Shown here piece after piece: positions 6,033 to 13,995 of a stretch of DNA of 16,207 nucleotides. A program made the translations under genes and the position numbers. Under the pieces are notes generated by a model. It did not search any database, was not told the DNA's origin, and worked only from the letters and a program-made list of their open reading frames with translations. Every line of letters begins with the position of its first letter. The stretch's first letter is position 1. Origin of the DNA: Planctomycetota bacterium (GTDB lineage Bacteria; Planctomycetota; Planctomycetia; Pirellulales; Thermoguttaceae). The stretch covers positions 1 to 16,207 of the forward strand of contig JANXQG010000239.1 in NCBI GenBank assembly GCA_025356915.1, read 5' to 3'.

Positions 6033-7166
6033 TCACACGACTTGCGAGCAGGCAATGTCCTGCTCACCATGAAGCTGATGGCGGAGCCAGCGACTCCACC
6101 AGAGCATTTGCGCCCGCAAGACCATCGCGGGAAAGAAGGTGAAGCGGTAGCTGGTCTGAACGCTGGTTCGCCATGCTTGTTTGGAGTCGTGACTGCCGGT
6201 GCCGAGGTCATAGTAGCGATCGCCACGAAGATGCCCGTCTTCGAGCATCATTTTCTGCAAGACCAGACCTGGCCGCAGATGCTTGAACTGAGGATCAAAA
6301 CCGCGTCGCAGGCCATAGACAGCGCCTTGCCAGCAGTAGTTGTACAAGAAGGCTGCTGGCTCATTGTTGAAATAAAGCAGGTTTAAGTCGACGGCACCGA
6401 GGCGTGCCGCAGCTGCATGGGCGTCGCGCAAAAATCCGCTGACCTCGGTGTGGCAAAGATTCGTCTTGTCGCCGCCTTCGCCCTGCCAGCTTCGCTGGGC
6501 AAGTTCGACGCACGTATCATAAAGATCCCAGCGCGGATTGACTTCGCACCCGTAAGCCGGCTCAGGCCGATAGCGAATCAACTCCATCTTGCCCTGCTCC
6601 GCCACTCGCTGCTGAAGACGATCGATATTTTTGCGAAACTTGGCCTCGCGGCCTTGCCAGTAGACCTGCCAAGTCTCAGGCAATTCGACCAGCGAGCTAC
6701 GATCCCACTTTTGCCTGCAAGGGCGAAAACCGGTCTGGGCCATGGCACGCTCGGTGCGACCCAGGTCGGTGCTATCGGCGTCGATCCAGCGGAGATCAAG
6801 CACATCCCAGTCGCGCGGAGTCTGCCGCACATGCCGCAAGGCGGCGACGAGAGTTGCGGAAGGGTTCGGGCCGATAGGACCAAAAAAGGTCGCCCAATCG
6901 TGCAATGGGTAGGTCAACATGCGGAGACGGCCAACGCGTGTTGACTCGGTCCGCACCACGAACGGCACGATACCGACTGGCTCTCGGCTTTCCGTCACCA
7001 CGAGAACCCGGAGATGCTGACCAGCCGCAAAATGCTTCCAATAACATTCCAACCAGTCCAGCGAATGAAAGAAGCTAGCTCCCGTCGTCTGGGCCAGCAG
7101 CGTTTGCCAGGACAGCCGAAATTCGCTCAAGTCCTTGCTCTGGTTAATTTCACGGACTTCGATCAT
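6033..7166 (-). CDS. GNAT acetyltransferase, CelD/BioF2-like (FemAB-related fold)
   Basis: This 377-residue double-GNAT protein is of the kind annotated as cellulose-biosynthesis CelD-like or BioF2-like acetyltransferase (Pfam Acetyltransf_6). The N-terminal half has FFHSLDWLECYWKHFA (32-47), LRVLVVTESREPVGIVPFVV (52-71) and LRMLTYPLHDWATFFGPI (81-98). The middle has the basic helix REAKFRKNIDRLQQR (173-187). The C-terminal GNAT half has LNLLYFNNEPAAFLYNYCWQ (261-280) and GDRYYDLGTGSHDSKQAW (315-332), where the family has F-D-x-G-x-G-x-x-x-x-K. Members acylate polysaccharide, capsule or peptidoglycan precursors, but the substrate is unknown here. No signal or membrane segment is evident, so it is cytoplasmic. 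The ATG at 7166 has no clear Shine-Dalgarno. It lies 200 bases downstream of the phosphoesterase gene with a strong hairpin between them, so it may be a separate transcription unit. Confidence 0.78.
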   Translation of the reverse strand: MIEVREINQSKDLSEFRLSWQTLLAQTTGASFFHSLDWLECYWKHFAAGQHLRVLVVTESREPVGIVPFVVRTESTRVGRLRMLTYPLHDWATFFGPIGPNPSATLVAALRHVRQTPRDWDVLDLRWIDADSTDLGRTERAMAQTGFRPCRQKWDRSSLVELPETWQVYWQGREAKFRKNIDRLQQRVAEQGKMELIRYRPEPAYGCEVNPRWDLYDTCVELAQRSWQGEGGDKTNLCHTEVSGFLRDAHAAAARLGAVDLNLLYFNNEPAAFLYNYCWQGAVYGLRRGFDPQFKHLRPGLVLQKMMLEDGHLRGDRYYDLGTGSHDSKQAWRTSVQTSYRFTFFPAMVLRAQMLWWSRWLRHQLHGEQDIACSQVV

Positions 7167-7315
7167 GCGATAATCTGGGTTTCATGCACGAGGTCGACCA
7201 ATAAGGATTCAAGCAAGCGGCATGCCGGAGCGAACCGAGCCGCTTCGCCATCGCCGTAATACAAGTTTACTTCGGAAATTCCACTTAATTCCGTCCGCAC
7301 TCCCATTTGCCGACC

Positions 7316-7355
7316 AGGTTGTCTTTTTCCGACCTAGGAGGCGAAAAGGCAACCT
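7316..7355. repeat. Strong hairpin between phosphoesterase and acetyltransferase genes
   Basis: AGGTTGTCTTTTT (7316-7328) pairs with GAAAAGGCAACCT (7343-7355) over 13 positions, two of them G-U type, with a 14-base loop. It starts 11 bases after the phosphoesterase stop at 7367 (minus strand). Neither strand has a following T-tract, so it may be an mRNA 3'-end stabiliser or a weak terminator rather than a standard intrinsic terminator. Confidence 0.5.
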
Positions 7356-7366
7356 GAGCCACACGG

Positions 7367-8548
7367 TTAACGGTTCGTGTGCAGCGTAAGATGAATGATC
7401 TCGGGCGTGCAATTCATCCGCAGCGGCAATTCGGCGGAGAGGCCGCGGCTGACGTTGAGAATCGTCGGCGGGGCGTAAAACAGCCCGGAGGCATATTGTA
7501 CGCCGTTGTAACTGGGGGCGAATACCGGGCCGATTAGCGGCAGACGTATCTGTCCGCCATGGGTGTGGCCAGCCAGCAGCAGATCGCCGTCGCCCTTACG
7601 TGCCCAAGAGAACTGATCGGGCGAATGCGCCAGCAGGAGTCGAAAAGGAACCTCGCTCCGTGGCGGGAATGTGCTCGGATCGGCGGCCGGTTTGAACCAG
7701 GGCAACTCGTTGCCGGCCAAAAGCACCGGTTGTCCGCGTACCTCGATCACCTTCCAGCAGCCGCCTAGGTAGACCAACCCGCAATCGCCCATCACCCGCT
7801 GTAACCGCCGATAATCGACGCGGAGATCGTGATTGCCGAAGATGTAGTAAACGCCGTAACGGGCTTTCAAACGGCCGAAGGTGTCAGGAACCCAGTCGAT
7901 GAACTGCGTCTTGTCGACGAGGTCGCCCGTAAGGACCACGATCTCCGGCTCCAGGGCGTTGCTCATCCGCACGATCTCTTCAAAGAACGGCCTACCGATC
8001 CGGCCCGTAAAGTGAAAGTCGGAAAGATGGACAATCGACAATCCTTCCAAGGCGGACGGCAAGCGCGGCACGTCGAGACCGCGCTCGGTCAGGTCCAATT
8101 CCAGACTCTCATTGCCTAGCAGATGGACGATCGAGAGGTGCGGATGATCGGGAGAATGCAAGACATTGCTCGTCGCCAAACTGCGGCTGCGGTGGAAGCG
8201 GAGGATGGACGAGCCGTTTTGCAGGAACGTCCATCGAAGTCGCTGCACGAGGGCAACTACCGCGCTAATCCAGCATAAGCCGAGGTAGCCCTCAAAGGCC
8301 AGCATTCCGGTGGTGTTTACCGCAGTTGACGAAAACATTCGCCAAGGCATAAGGGACTGCGCATCGACCGACAACAGCCAATAAGCGGCCACCCAAGGCG
8401 GCACAAGGAGAACGAGAAACAAGAGCCTGCTAAGCTGCTTAATGATCGTGTGCGGCCAGTCCGTGGCGTGCGCGCGATTGATGACCGCAACCCAGATTGC
8501 GGCATGTCCAGCAACAGCGACAACGAGGAGAACAACCGCAGCGATCAC
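7367..8548 (-). CDS. Membrane-anchored metallophosphoesterase (YkuE/YaeI-like)
   Basis: This 393-residue protein has an N-terminal membrane part and a calcineurin-like phosphoesterase domain. Hydrophobic segments at about residues 1-22, 40-60 and 82-103 are predicted helices. The catalytic domain from about 168 has all the dimetal motifs: DFH (177-179), GDLVD (208-212), GNHD (238-241), the lone H308 in LLLAHSPDQ and GHTHGGQ (327-333). Relatives (YkuE, YaeI) act on phosphodiester or pyrophosphate bonds, including UDP-2,3-diacylglucosamine; the substrate here is unknown. It begins with GTG at 8548, which overlaps the TGA of the preceding signalling gene as GTGA, so translation is probably coupled. 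The upstream ribosome-binding site is weak, in line with coupling. It ends just before the hairpin at 7316-7355. Confidence 0.87.
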   Translation of the reverse strand: MIAAVVLLVVAVAGHAAIWVAVINRAHATDWPHTIIKQLSRLLFLVLLVPPWVAAYWLLSVDAQSLMPWRMFSSTAVNTTGMLAFEGYLGLCWISAVVALVQRLRWTFLQNGSSILRFHRSRSLATSNVLHSPDHPHLSIVHLLGNESLELDLTERGLDVPRLPSALEGLSIVHLSDFHFTGRIGRPFFEEIVRMSNALEPEIVVLTGDLVDKTQFIDWVPDTFGRLKARYGVYYIFGNHDLRVDYRRLQRVMGDCGLVYLGGCWKVIEVRGQPVLLAGNELPWFKPAADPSTFPPRSEVPFRLLLAHSPDQFSWARKGDGDLLLAGHTHGGQIRLPLIGPVFAPSYNGVQYASGLFYAPPTILNVSRGLSAELPLRMNCTPEIIHLTLHTNR

Positions 8549-10287
8549 GTCTGTGGCACCGGTCCTGGCGGCACCGATCCTGGCTCTTGAATAATGTGTT
8601 CCACGGCAGTCAGAAGCTGATCCAAACGGAATGGCTTGTAAAGAATAGCCCAGGCCGGCAACCCTATCTTTCGGGCGTTGACGATCGAATGACCGGGATC
8701 ATAACCAAAGCCGGTCATCAAAACCAGTGGCACGGGGACGACCACTTCCTGAAGCTTGAGCATCAGTTCGTAGCCGTTCATGTCCGGCAGGCGGATGTCG
8801 GCGATGATTACATCATAAGGTGTATCGGTCATAGCGCGGACCATGCCCATCGCCTCGGCCCCGTCGTGGGCAGTTTCCACCGTGACCGTGTAACGGTCCA
8901 GCAGGCCGTGGGCTGCACTTCGTACGTTGCCGTCTGCATCGACGACCAGCACGCGCCGGTCTCGCAACAGCGGACGATCCTCCACTAGCATGGCGACCGG
9001 GTGGGCCTGACCGGGCGACATGGTCTGGCCGACCTTCTGGATTACCTGTTTGATGTCGCGGGCATTGCGAAGGATTCGCTGCAATCGCTCGACCACCTCG
9101 GGTTCGTGGCCAATGTAGCGCTCCATCACGTTGACGGCCTCGTTGAGGATCTCGTCAACCGGCAAGGCCACCGCGCTGTGAATAGCCTCGACGCTCTCGG
9201 CGGCTGTGTTCGCCTTTTCGGCCACCAGCAGTTCCAAGGTATTCAGCGCGGCAGCCACGTCGCGGCTAAAGATTTCCAGAAATTGAAGGTCGCTCTCGCT
9301 GAATGCCCGCGACTCCATGCTTTCCACGTTGAAGGTGCCGATCACCTCGTCGTGCAGTAACAACGGCACGGTCAGCGAACTCTTCGCCCCGCGGGCACCT
9401 TCCAGGAAGAGCGGGTCTTCGGTCGTGTCTTCGCAAAGGTAGCTCTTGCCGGTCGCCGCCACGAAACCCGTCACGCCGTTACCTAGGGGTAGGGCGTACA
9501 GGTCGCGTGTCGCCGCTTCGGGGTCCATGGCCACGGCCAAGAGCGGTTCCAGGCGATTCGTCTTGCGATCCAAGAGACGAATCTCAGCCACCTCAAAGTG
9601 CAATAGGTCTTTGGTGAAGTGGATGATGTTGGATTTGAGAAGCTCGATCCTGTCGCGGATCGGCATGTGGAACACTTCTTCTGGAGTCAGGTCGGCCAAC
9701 TCCATGCCGGCCTGATGGATCGCGGCCAGTTTCTGCTGCTGCTGCACCTCAATAGTCACGTCGCGGATCGTAACAATCAGATGACGAGCCGGGCCTTTTA
9801 ACTCACGGACCGGGGCAGCTTGCACCTGGAAATAGCGATTATCCTGGCTTCGCAGCGTGGAACTCGTCCCCTGGCCGGTCGCCAAAGCTGTGTGGAAGGG
9901 ACAAAAATCCGGCCCTAAAATTTCCGGGCTGCCAAGTGCCGAGTAAAAATTGACCCCCACGACCGAATCCCGTCCGCTCCATTCACACATCCGGACGTTG
10001 CCCCAGGTGATCGTGTTGTCGCTCTCCAGCAGGACGACCCCGTCGGGCATACCCTCAAGAATCTGTTCATTCTGTAGGAGCTTGCCAATCTCGAATACCT
10101 CGCGGAAGTACTGGGCAGTGACGAAAACGCCGTCGAACTGCTCGCGGGTCAGTAGAGCCAGTGCTCGCATGGGATTCTGCACGACAACCACTTCGCGCGA
10201 TTGGGACGCGACAGAGAGCGTTTGCTCGACGCTCTCGCGGGAGTCACCCACGAGCAGGATTTTGGGCTTTTCCGGCAATGTTTTCAT
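8545..10287 (-). CDS. PAS-GAF signalling protein with degenerate and intact receiver domains
   Basis: This 580-residue cytoplasmic signalling protein has no membrane segment. Residues 8-65 resemble a short receiver domain (PKILLVGDSRESVEQTL, then FDGVFVTAQYF), but the phosphoacceptor position is Thr57 instead of Asp. Residues 75-180 form a PAS domain (LEGMPDGVVLLESDNTITWG, ending IVTIRDVTIEVQQ). Residues 205-355 form a GAF domain (LPLGNGVTGFVAATGKSYLC; AKSSLTVPLLLHDEVIGTFN). Residues 355-430 are helical, like a dimerisation region, but have no clear phospho-histidine H-box. No N, G1 or G2 ATP-binding motifs follow. Residues 445-565 are an intact receiver: VLVVDADGN (D450, D452), D497 in IIADIRLPD, T525 and K551. 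It therefore seems to be a sensor/response protein that needs another kinase. The ATG at 10287 has GGAG very close upstream. Its TGA overlaps the phosphoesterase start. Confidence 0.83.
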   Translation of the reverse strand: MKTLPEKPKILLVGDSRESVEQTLSVASQSREVVVVQNPMRALALLTREQFDGVFVTAQYFREVFEIGKLLQNEQILEGMPDGVVLLESDNTITWGNVRMCEWSGRDSVVGVNFYSALGSPEILGPDFCPFHTALATGQGTSSTLRSQDNRYFQVQAAPVRELKGPARHLIVTIRDVTIEVQQQQKLAAIHQAGMELADLTPEEVFHMPIRDRIELLKSNIIHFTKDLLHFEVAEIRLLDRKTNRLEPLLAVAMDPEAATRDLYALPLGNGVTGFVAATGKSYLCEDTTEDPLFLEGARGAKSSLTVPLLLHDEVIGTFNVESMESRAFSESDLQFLEIFSRDVAAALNTLELLVAEKANTAAESVEAIHSAVALPVDEILNEAVNVMERYIGHEPEVVERLQRILRNARDIKQVIQKVGQTMSPGQAHPVAMLVEDRPLLRDRRVLVVDADGNVRSAAHGLLDRYTVTVETAHDGAEAMGMVRAMTDTPYDVIIADIRLPDMNGYELMLKLQEVVVPVPLVLMTGFGYDPGHSIVNARKIGLPAWAILYKPFRLDQLLTAVEHIIQEPGSVPPGPVPQT

Positions 10288-10718
10288 ACTCCGGCGTAAT
10301 CAAAAATTAAATGTTTCGCCTGATACTCGATTATATGAAGCAGAACCAAACCAAGCAACCGGGCCAAATACCAACCCAGGAGAACTGCAATGCCTGCTTC
10401 CGTTGCCCTCTAAGTGACATCGGCCCAAGGTTAACGACAAATTGACTACCAACTACTCAAATCCCCGATTTTCACCATTCTTTGGCGTTTCAGTTGAACA
10501 CGGTTGCTACGAACGGCAAAGAACGCCCCCCGCGAACGACCAGAAGCATTTTCCTAAGCCGAAAATGCAGATCGAACTCGGGCAAATTCCTTAGCAAACC
10601 GTTCGCCAACCAATTCTCGTCTCCAGGTCTCACGAATCGTGTGACGATGGAGGAACGGAGAGTTGCAGTGGGCGGTTCAAGATTCTGACGCCGTTCTCGG
10701 AGTATTGGGAGTCAAGAC
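10288..10718. other. Divergent intergenic region with a small hairpin
   Basis: About 430 bases lie between the divergent signalling and small-membrane-protein genes. A perfect hairpin GCATTTTC (10546-10553) / GAAAATGC (10561-10568) with a seven-base loop is the only clear structure. Promoters for both genes should lie here, but none is convincing. An open frame at 10482-10688 was judged spurious. Confidence 0.4.
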
Positions 10719-10970
10719 ATGTGGCGGGCATTCTTTCTGGGGATTGGCGTCTATCTAATGATTGCCGGCGCGGAGTGTCTAGCGGTGGACCGTGTCGTCT
10801 GGCGAACGACGCCAGATCCATCGCCGAAAGTAATCTCCTTTTCGAAACCTGCCGCTCAGAAGCCAAAGGATTTCCCCCCCGCCCCATGGGTTCCCTGGAG
10901 CCTCCTATCCACAGGGGCTGTGGTTTGCCTGTACTCCTTTACTATCCCTAAGCGGATGGTCGGTAAGTAA
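10719..10970 (+). CDS. Small two-helix membrane protein, function unknown
   Basis: This 83-residue protein has hydrophobic segments at residues 2-22 (WRAFFLGIGVYLMIAGAECL) and about 57-77 (WVPWSLLSTGAVVCLYSF). They flank a 34-residue polar, Pro-rich loop with KPAAQKPKDFPPAP; the C-terminus is basic (PKRMVGK). It looks like a short integral membrane protein with two helices. I recall proteins of this layout as planctomycete hypotheticals, but know no function. GGGAG about nine bases upstream of the ATG supports the start. It is 310 bases before the desaturase on the same strand, so the two are not necessarily cotranscribed. A reverse-strand open frame overlaps it but lacks membrane or family features. 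Confidence 0.65.
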   Translation: MWRAFFLGIGVYLMIAGAECLAVDRVVWRTTPDPSPKVISFSKPAAQKPKDFPPAPWVPWSLLSTGAVVCLYSFTIPKRMVGK

Positions 10971-11280
10971 AATCTCTGGTAGGTATTCCATAGTTTCTAT
11001 TGCGGAAAGGCTCGATGGTAAGCGCAGGGTTGGACGCGCGCCGCGCGCCTCCGCCATTGTTCCAGCAAATCCTCTCTGGCAGGTATTACGCAACTATTAC
11101 ACGGTGGAAAGCACCGTTGAAAAACCGCGGTATTTCCCGCACGTAACACGGTTTTGTGCCTGGCCCATGGCCCGCTTTCGGCCTCACGTCCAGATCTCCG
11201 GCCCAATCGCCTCTTGATTCCCGGTGCCGATTATTGACAATTGTAACCGTCAGTAATCGTATCCTTAGGAGAACGAGGTT
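10971..11280. other. Intergenic region upstream of the desaturase
   Basis: About 310 bases carry no supported gene. There is a GC-rich stretch GCGCGCCGCGCGC near 11036-11048 and a candidate promoter close to the 3' end. Reverse-strand open frames covering this region look like chance. Confidence 0.4.
11234..11262 (+). promoter_or_regulatory. Candidate sigma-70-type promoter of the desaturase gene
   Basis: A perfect TTGACA (11234-11239) is followed after 17 bases by TCGTAT (11257-11262), which matches TATAAT at only three positions. The start ATG is at 11281 with AGGAG between, so the 5' leader would be very short. The -35 box and spacing are good; the -10 box is weak. Confidence 0.35.
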
Positions 11281-12261
11281 ATGATGGAAATTTTTGACAC
11301 GAAAACAATGATCGATGCGGGCATTGCGGCGATGGATGAATACGAAACGGAATCCCGAGTGGAAATTAGCACGGCAGTGGCTGCGCGTCCGCCCAGCAAT
11401 GACATTGCTGCCGAACGTGAGATGATTCGCGTTTGGTCCAATGGACTTGATTGGCCGGTGATCGGCTGGATCGGCCTGCTGCATCTTGGGGCCTTGGCCG
11501 CGCCGTTCTGCTTCACATGGGTCGGCTTCTTGGCGTTTTGCATTCTTTCCTGGGTAAGCGGTAGCTTGGGGGTCTGCCTGGGCTACCATCGCCTTCTGAC
11601 TCACGGCAGTTTTCAGACGTTCCCTTGGGTCCGCCGTTTGTTCGGTTTGCTGGGAACCCTGGCCGGAGAGGGGCCGCCGATCACCTGGGTTTCGGTGCAT
11701 CGCAAGCACCATCGTTTCAGTGATCGGGAGGGCGATCCGCACTCGCCGCACGACGGCGGATGGTGGAGCCACGTGTTCTGGATGTTTCCACGACCGAATG
11801 ATCCGAAGTGGCAAAAGATGCTACAGACCTATGGGAAAGATCTGCTCAAGGAGCCGTTTTTTCGCTTACTCGACAAAACATTCCTGCTCTGGCACATCGG
11901 ACTGGGGGTGATTCTGCTCAGCACCGGCTGGCTCTGCTGGGATCCACGGACCGGCATTTCGTTGCTGGTCTGGGGCATGTTCCTGCGGCTGGTTTATGTG
12001 CTCCACATCACTTGGCTGGTCAATTCGGCCTCGCATATCTGGGGTTACCGCAACTACGAAACCCGCGACAACAGTCGCAATCTCTGGTGGGTCGGTCTGC
12101 TGGCCTTCGGCGAAGGATGGCACAACAACCACCATGCCTTTCCGGGCCGCGCCGCACATGGCCACCGTTGGTGGGAGGTCGATGTGACCTACCTGGCAAT
12201 CCTTGCCATGGAAAAAGTCGGGCTCGCATGGAAGGTGATCCGCAGTCGGCGGATGTCCTGA
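11281..12261 (+). CDS. Fatty acid (acyl-CoA delta-9-type) desaturase
   Basis: This 326-residue membrane di-iron desaturase should insert a cis double bond into a saturated acyl chain, typically at delta-9, adjusting membrane fluidity. The three histidine boxes are present: HRLLTH (103-108), HRKHH (140-144) and HNNHH (281-285), with the extra histidine in NSASHIWG (248-255) that completes the ligand set in acyl-CoA desaturases. Hydrophobic segments at about 59-95, 115-130, 203-220 and 226-246 give the four-helix topology. Residues 1-45 are a soluble N-terminal extension with no known motif. The ATG at 11281 is preceded by AGGAG. The next codon is also ATG, so initiation one codon later is possible. 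It lies alone between two intergenic regions. Electrons would come from a ferredoxin or cytochrome b5-like partner not encoded here. Confidence 0.9.
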   Translation: MMEIFDTKTMIDAGIAAMDEYETESRVEISTAVAARPPSNDIAAEREMIRVWSNGLDWPVIGWIGLLHLGALAAPFCFTWVGFLAFCILSWVSGSLGVCLGYHRLLTHGSFQTFPWVRRLFGLLGTLAGEGPPITWVSVHRKHHRFSDREGDPHSPHDGGWWSHVFWMFPRPNDPKWQKMLQTYGKDLLKEPFFRLLDKTFLLWHIGLGVILLSTGWLCWDPRTGISLLVWGMFLRLVYVLHITWLVNSASHIWGYRNYETRDNSRNLWWVGLLAFGEGWHNNHHAFPGRAAHGHRWWEVDVTYLAILAMEKVGLAWKVIRSRRMS

Positions 12262-12455
12262 TTTTTTCGGCTCTTCCAACTTTGGGGGCGGCTTTAGCAC
12301 GGATTATTCATTGTGGATGATTTTTGCCGCGGGATTTTTTCAGCATCGTCCCTGGTTGGCTTCAGCCGCTGAAGAGTCGAGACGCAACGGTCGAAATCTA
12401 TTTCATGGAACGTAAATGCTACTTGCAAAGTTCACCAGATCAGGAGTCTTTAGGC

Positions 12456-12740
12456 ATGTTGCGCATGAGTTTGGCGGCGTTGCTACTGAGTACGGGTATG
12501 ATGTTTGTTGGTTCCGGTGCGGCCGAGGCGGCCTCAAACGGGCCGGGCCGGCTTAACGTCATTGTGGCCCGTGGCGAGTTGAAGCAGCAGATCGAATCGA
12601 CGCCCATTGTCGAACGTCCAAACCGGCCGCTCCATTTTTATGGCAACGCTGTGCGGCGCAAATATTACCGTGGCGCCTCTTTGCCCAAGCAAAGCGATAT
12701 GGCCAAGGGTGGCGAGTCGCCGGTTGTCCAACCCAAGTAG
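12456..12740 (+). CDS. Small secreted protein with an HFYGN motif, unknown function
   Basis: This 94-residue protein has a clear signal peptide: MLRMSLAALLLSTGMMFVGS and cleavage probably after AAEA. The mature part, about 65 residues, is basic and polar with the segment RPNRPLHFYGNAVRRKYYRG near its middle, which I recall in other planctomycete small secreted proteins. There is no cysteine in the mature part and no membrane segment besides the signal. The open frame extends back to 12324, but the ATG at 12456 has AGGAG at nine bases and is directly followed by the signal peptide, so it is chosen; an ATG four codons later is an alternative. It precedes the aminotransferase by 39 bases on the same strand and may be cotranscribed with it. 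Confidence 0.65.
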   Translation: MLRMSLAALLLSTGMMFVGSGAAEAASNGPGRLNVIVARGELKQQIESTPIVERPNRPLHFYGNAVRRKYYRGASLPKQSDMAKGGESPVVQPK

Positions 12741-12779
12741 TATCGCATCTCCAGTCCGTATTTATCAATCTGGTGAGAA

Positions 12780-13991
12780 ATGCGGGCTAGCAGCGATTTT
12801 CCCGACCAAGGAATTCCACAAGCCGCGGCGGCCTGGGCACTCGATCCGGCGATCACGATGCTCAACCACGGGTCGTTCGGAGCCTCTCCGCGCGTGGTGC
12901 TCCAGCGACAGCAAGAGCTGCGCTGCCAGATGGAAGCGCGGCCCGTGCAGTTCCTCGCGCGGCGGATGCCCGCCCTGCTCGACGCCTCGCGGAAGCGGCT
13001 TGCCGAAGTGATTGCCGTCGATCCGCAGGATCTGGTTTTTGTTCCCAACGCAACGGCAGGCGTGAATGGTGTGCTACGATCGCTGTGTTTCCACGGTGGC
13101 GACGAGATCCTCATCACCATGCATGGCTACAACGCCTGCAACAACGTGGCTCGGTTCGTTGCCCAGCAGAGCCACGCAACGCTGGTCATTGCTGAAATTC
13201 CCTCTCCGGTCGAATCATCGCAACAGATCGTTGACCTGGTGATGTCTCGAGTCAGCCCACGGACGCGGATTGCCCTCTTGGATCATATCACCAGCCCTTC
13301 GGCCATCGTCTTTCCACTCGAACAGTTGGTCGAGCGTCTGCATCAGCAGGGGATCGAAACCTTGATCGACGGTGCCCACGCTCCCGGCATGGTGTCGGTT
13401 GACTTGCGGCGGATCGACCCGACCTACTACACCGGCAATTGCCATAAGTGGCTTTGCGCGCCGCGCGGTGCCGGGTTCCTCTACGTAAAGCGAGATCGCC
13501 AGGAAGCAATACTTCCGCCGGTCATCAGTCACGGCTACAACCGACCACGCCTGGGCTATAGCCGATTTCAGGACCTTTTCGACTGGCCGGGAACGTGCGA
13601 CCCGACGGCCTGGTTTAGCGTGGGCGCGGCAATTGATTTTCTTGACGGCATTCTTCCCGGCGGGTTGAATGCCCTGACCGAGCGAAACCACCAATATGCC
13701 GTGGCCGCGCAGTCGTTGCTGGTGGAAGAGCTTGGTGCCAAGCCGTTGTGCCCGCCAGAAATGCTCGGATCGATGGCTGCTGTCGAGTTGGGTGACGACC
13801 CCGATCCGCCGACTGAGTTTGTCGATCAGCACCGGCTGAACCAGGAGTTGTTCGAGCGGTTTGGCATTGAGGTGCCGGTTTATTTCTTTCCGACGGCCCC
13901 GCGAGTTGTGTTGCGGGTATCAGCGCAGGCCTACAACGACCCGGAACACTACCATCGGCTGGTCGCGGCCGTGCGGCAGCTTTGGCGGTAG
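12780..13991 (+). CDS. Class V aminotransferase, isopenicillin-N-epimerase (CefD)-like
   Basis: This 403-residue PLP enzyme of the class V group is usually annotated as a CefD-like epimerase or cysteine desulfurase-like protein. Features in order: NHGSFGASP (29-37), the typical substrate-entry segment; NATAGVNGVLR (90-100), the PLP-phosphate loop; DHITSPSA (168-175); IDGAHAPG (196-203) with D197 for the pyridine nitrogen and H200; GNCHKWLCAPRG (219-230) with the Schiff-base lysine K223; and a C-terminal small domain with PRVVLRVSAQAYN. It lacks a long cysteine-bearing loop, so a desulfurase role is unlikely. The true reaction (epimerisation, transamination or lyase) cannot be read from sequence. 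The ATG at 12780 has only a close GGTGAG ribosome-binding site. It converges on the oxidoreductase gene with four bases between the stop codons. Confidence 0.82.
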   Translation: MRASSDFPDQGIPQAAAAWALDPAITMLNHGSFGASPRVVLQRQQELRCQMEARPVQFLARRMPALLDASRKRLAEVIAVDPQDLVFVPNATAGVNGVLRSLCFHGGDEILITMHGYNACNNVARFVAQQSHATLVIAEIPSPVESSQQIVDLVMSRVSPRTRIALLDHITSPSAIVFPLEQLVERLHQQGIETLIDGAHAPGMVSVDLRRIDPTYYTGNCHKWLCAPRGAGFLYVKRDRQEAILPPVISHGYNRPRLGYSRFQDLFDWPGTCDPTAWFSVGAAIDFLDGILPGGLNALTERNHQYAVAAQSLLVEELGAKPLCPPEMLGSMAAVELGDDPDPPTEFVDQHRLNQELFERFGIEVPVYFFPTAPRVVLRVSAQAYNDPEHYHRLVAAVRQLWR

Positions 13992-13995
13992 ATCC

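Noticed and set aside
10482..10688. 68-codon open frame in the gap before the small membrane protein gene
   Set aside because: TTG start without a Shine-Dalgarno, no recognisable domain, low-complexity Ser/Arg composition and location in a divergent promoter region.
10655..10700. Possible tRNA T-loop (GGTTCAAGATTCTG)
   Set aside because: The matching stem bases, anticodon arm and acceptor stem are missing.
11086..11814. Minus-strand 242-codon open frame opposite the desaturase
   Set aside because: It is antisense to a clear histidine-box desaturase and its Arg/Pro/His-rich composition is typical of a reverse-frame shadow in GC-rich DNA.
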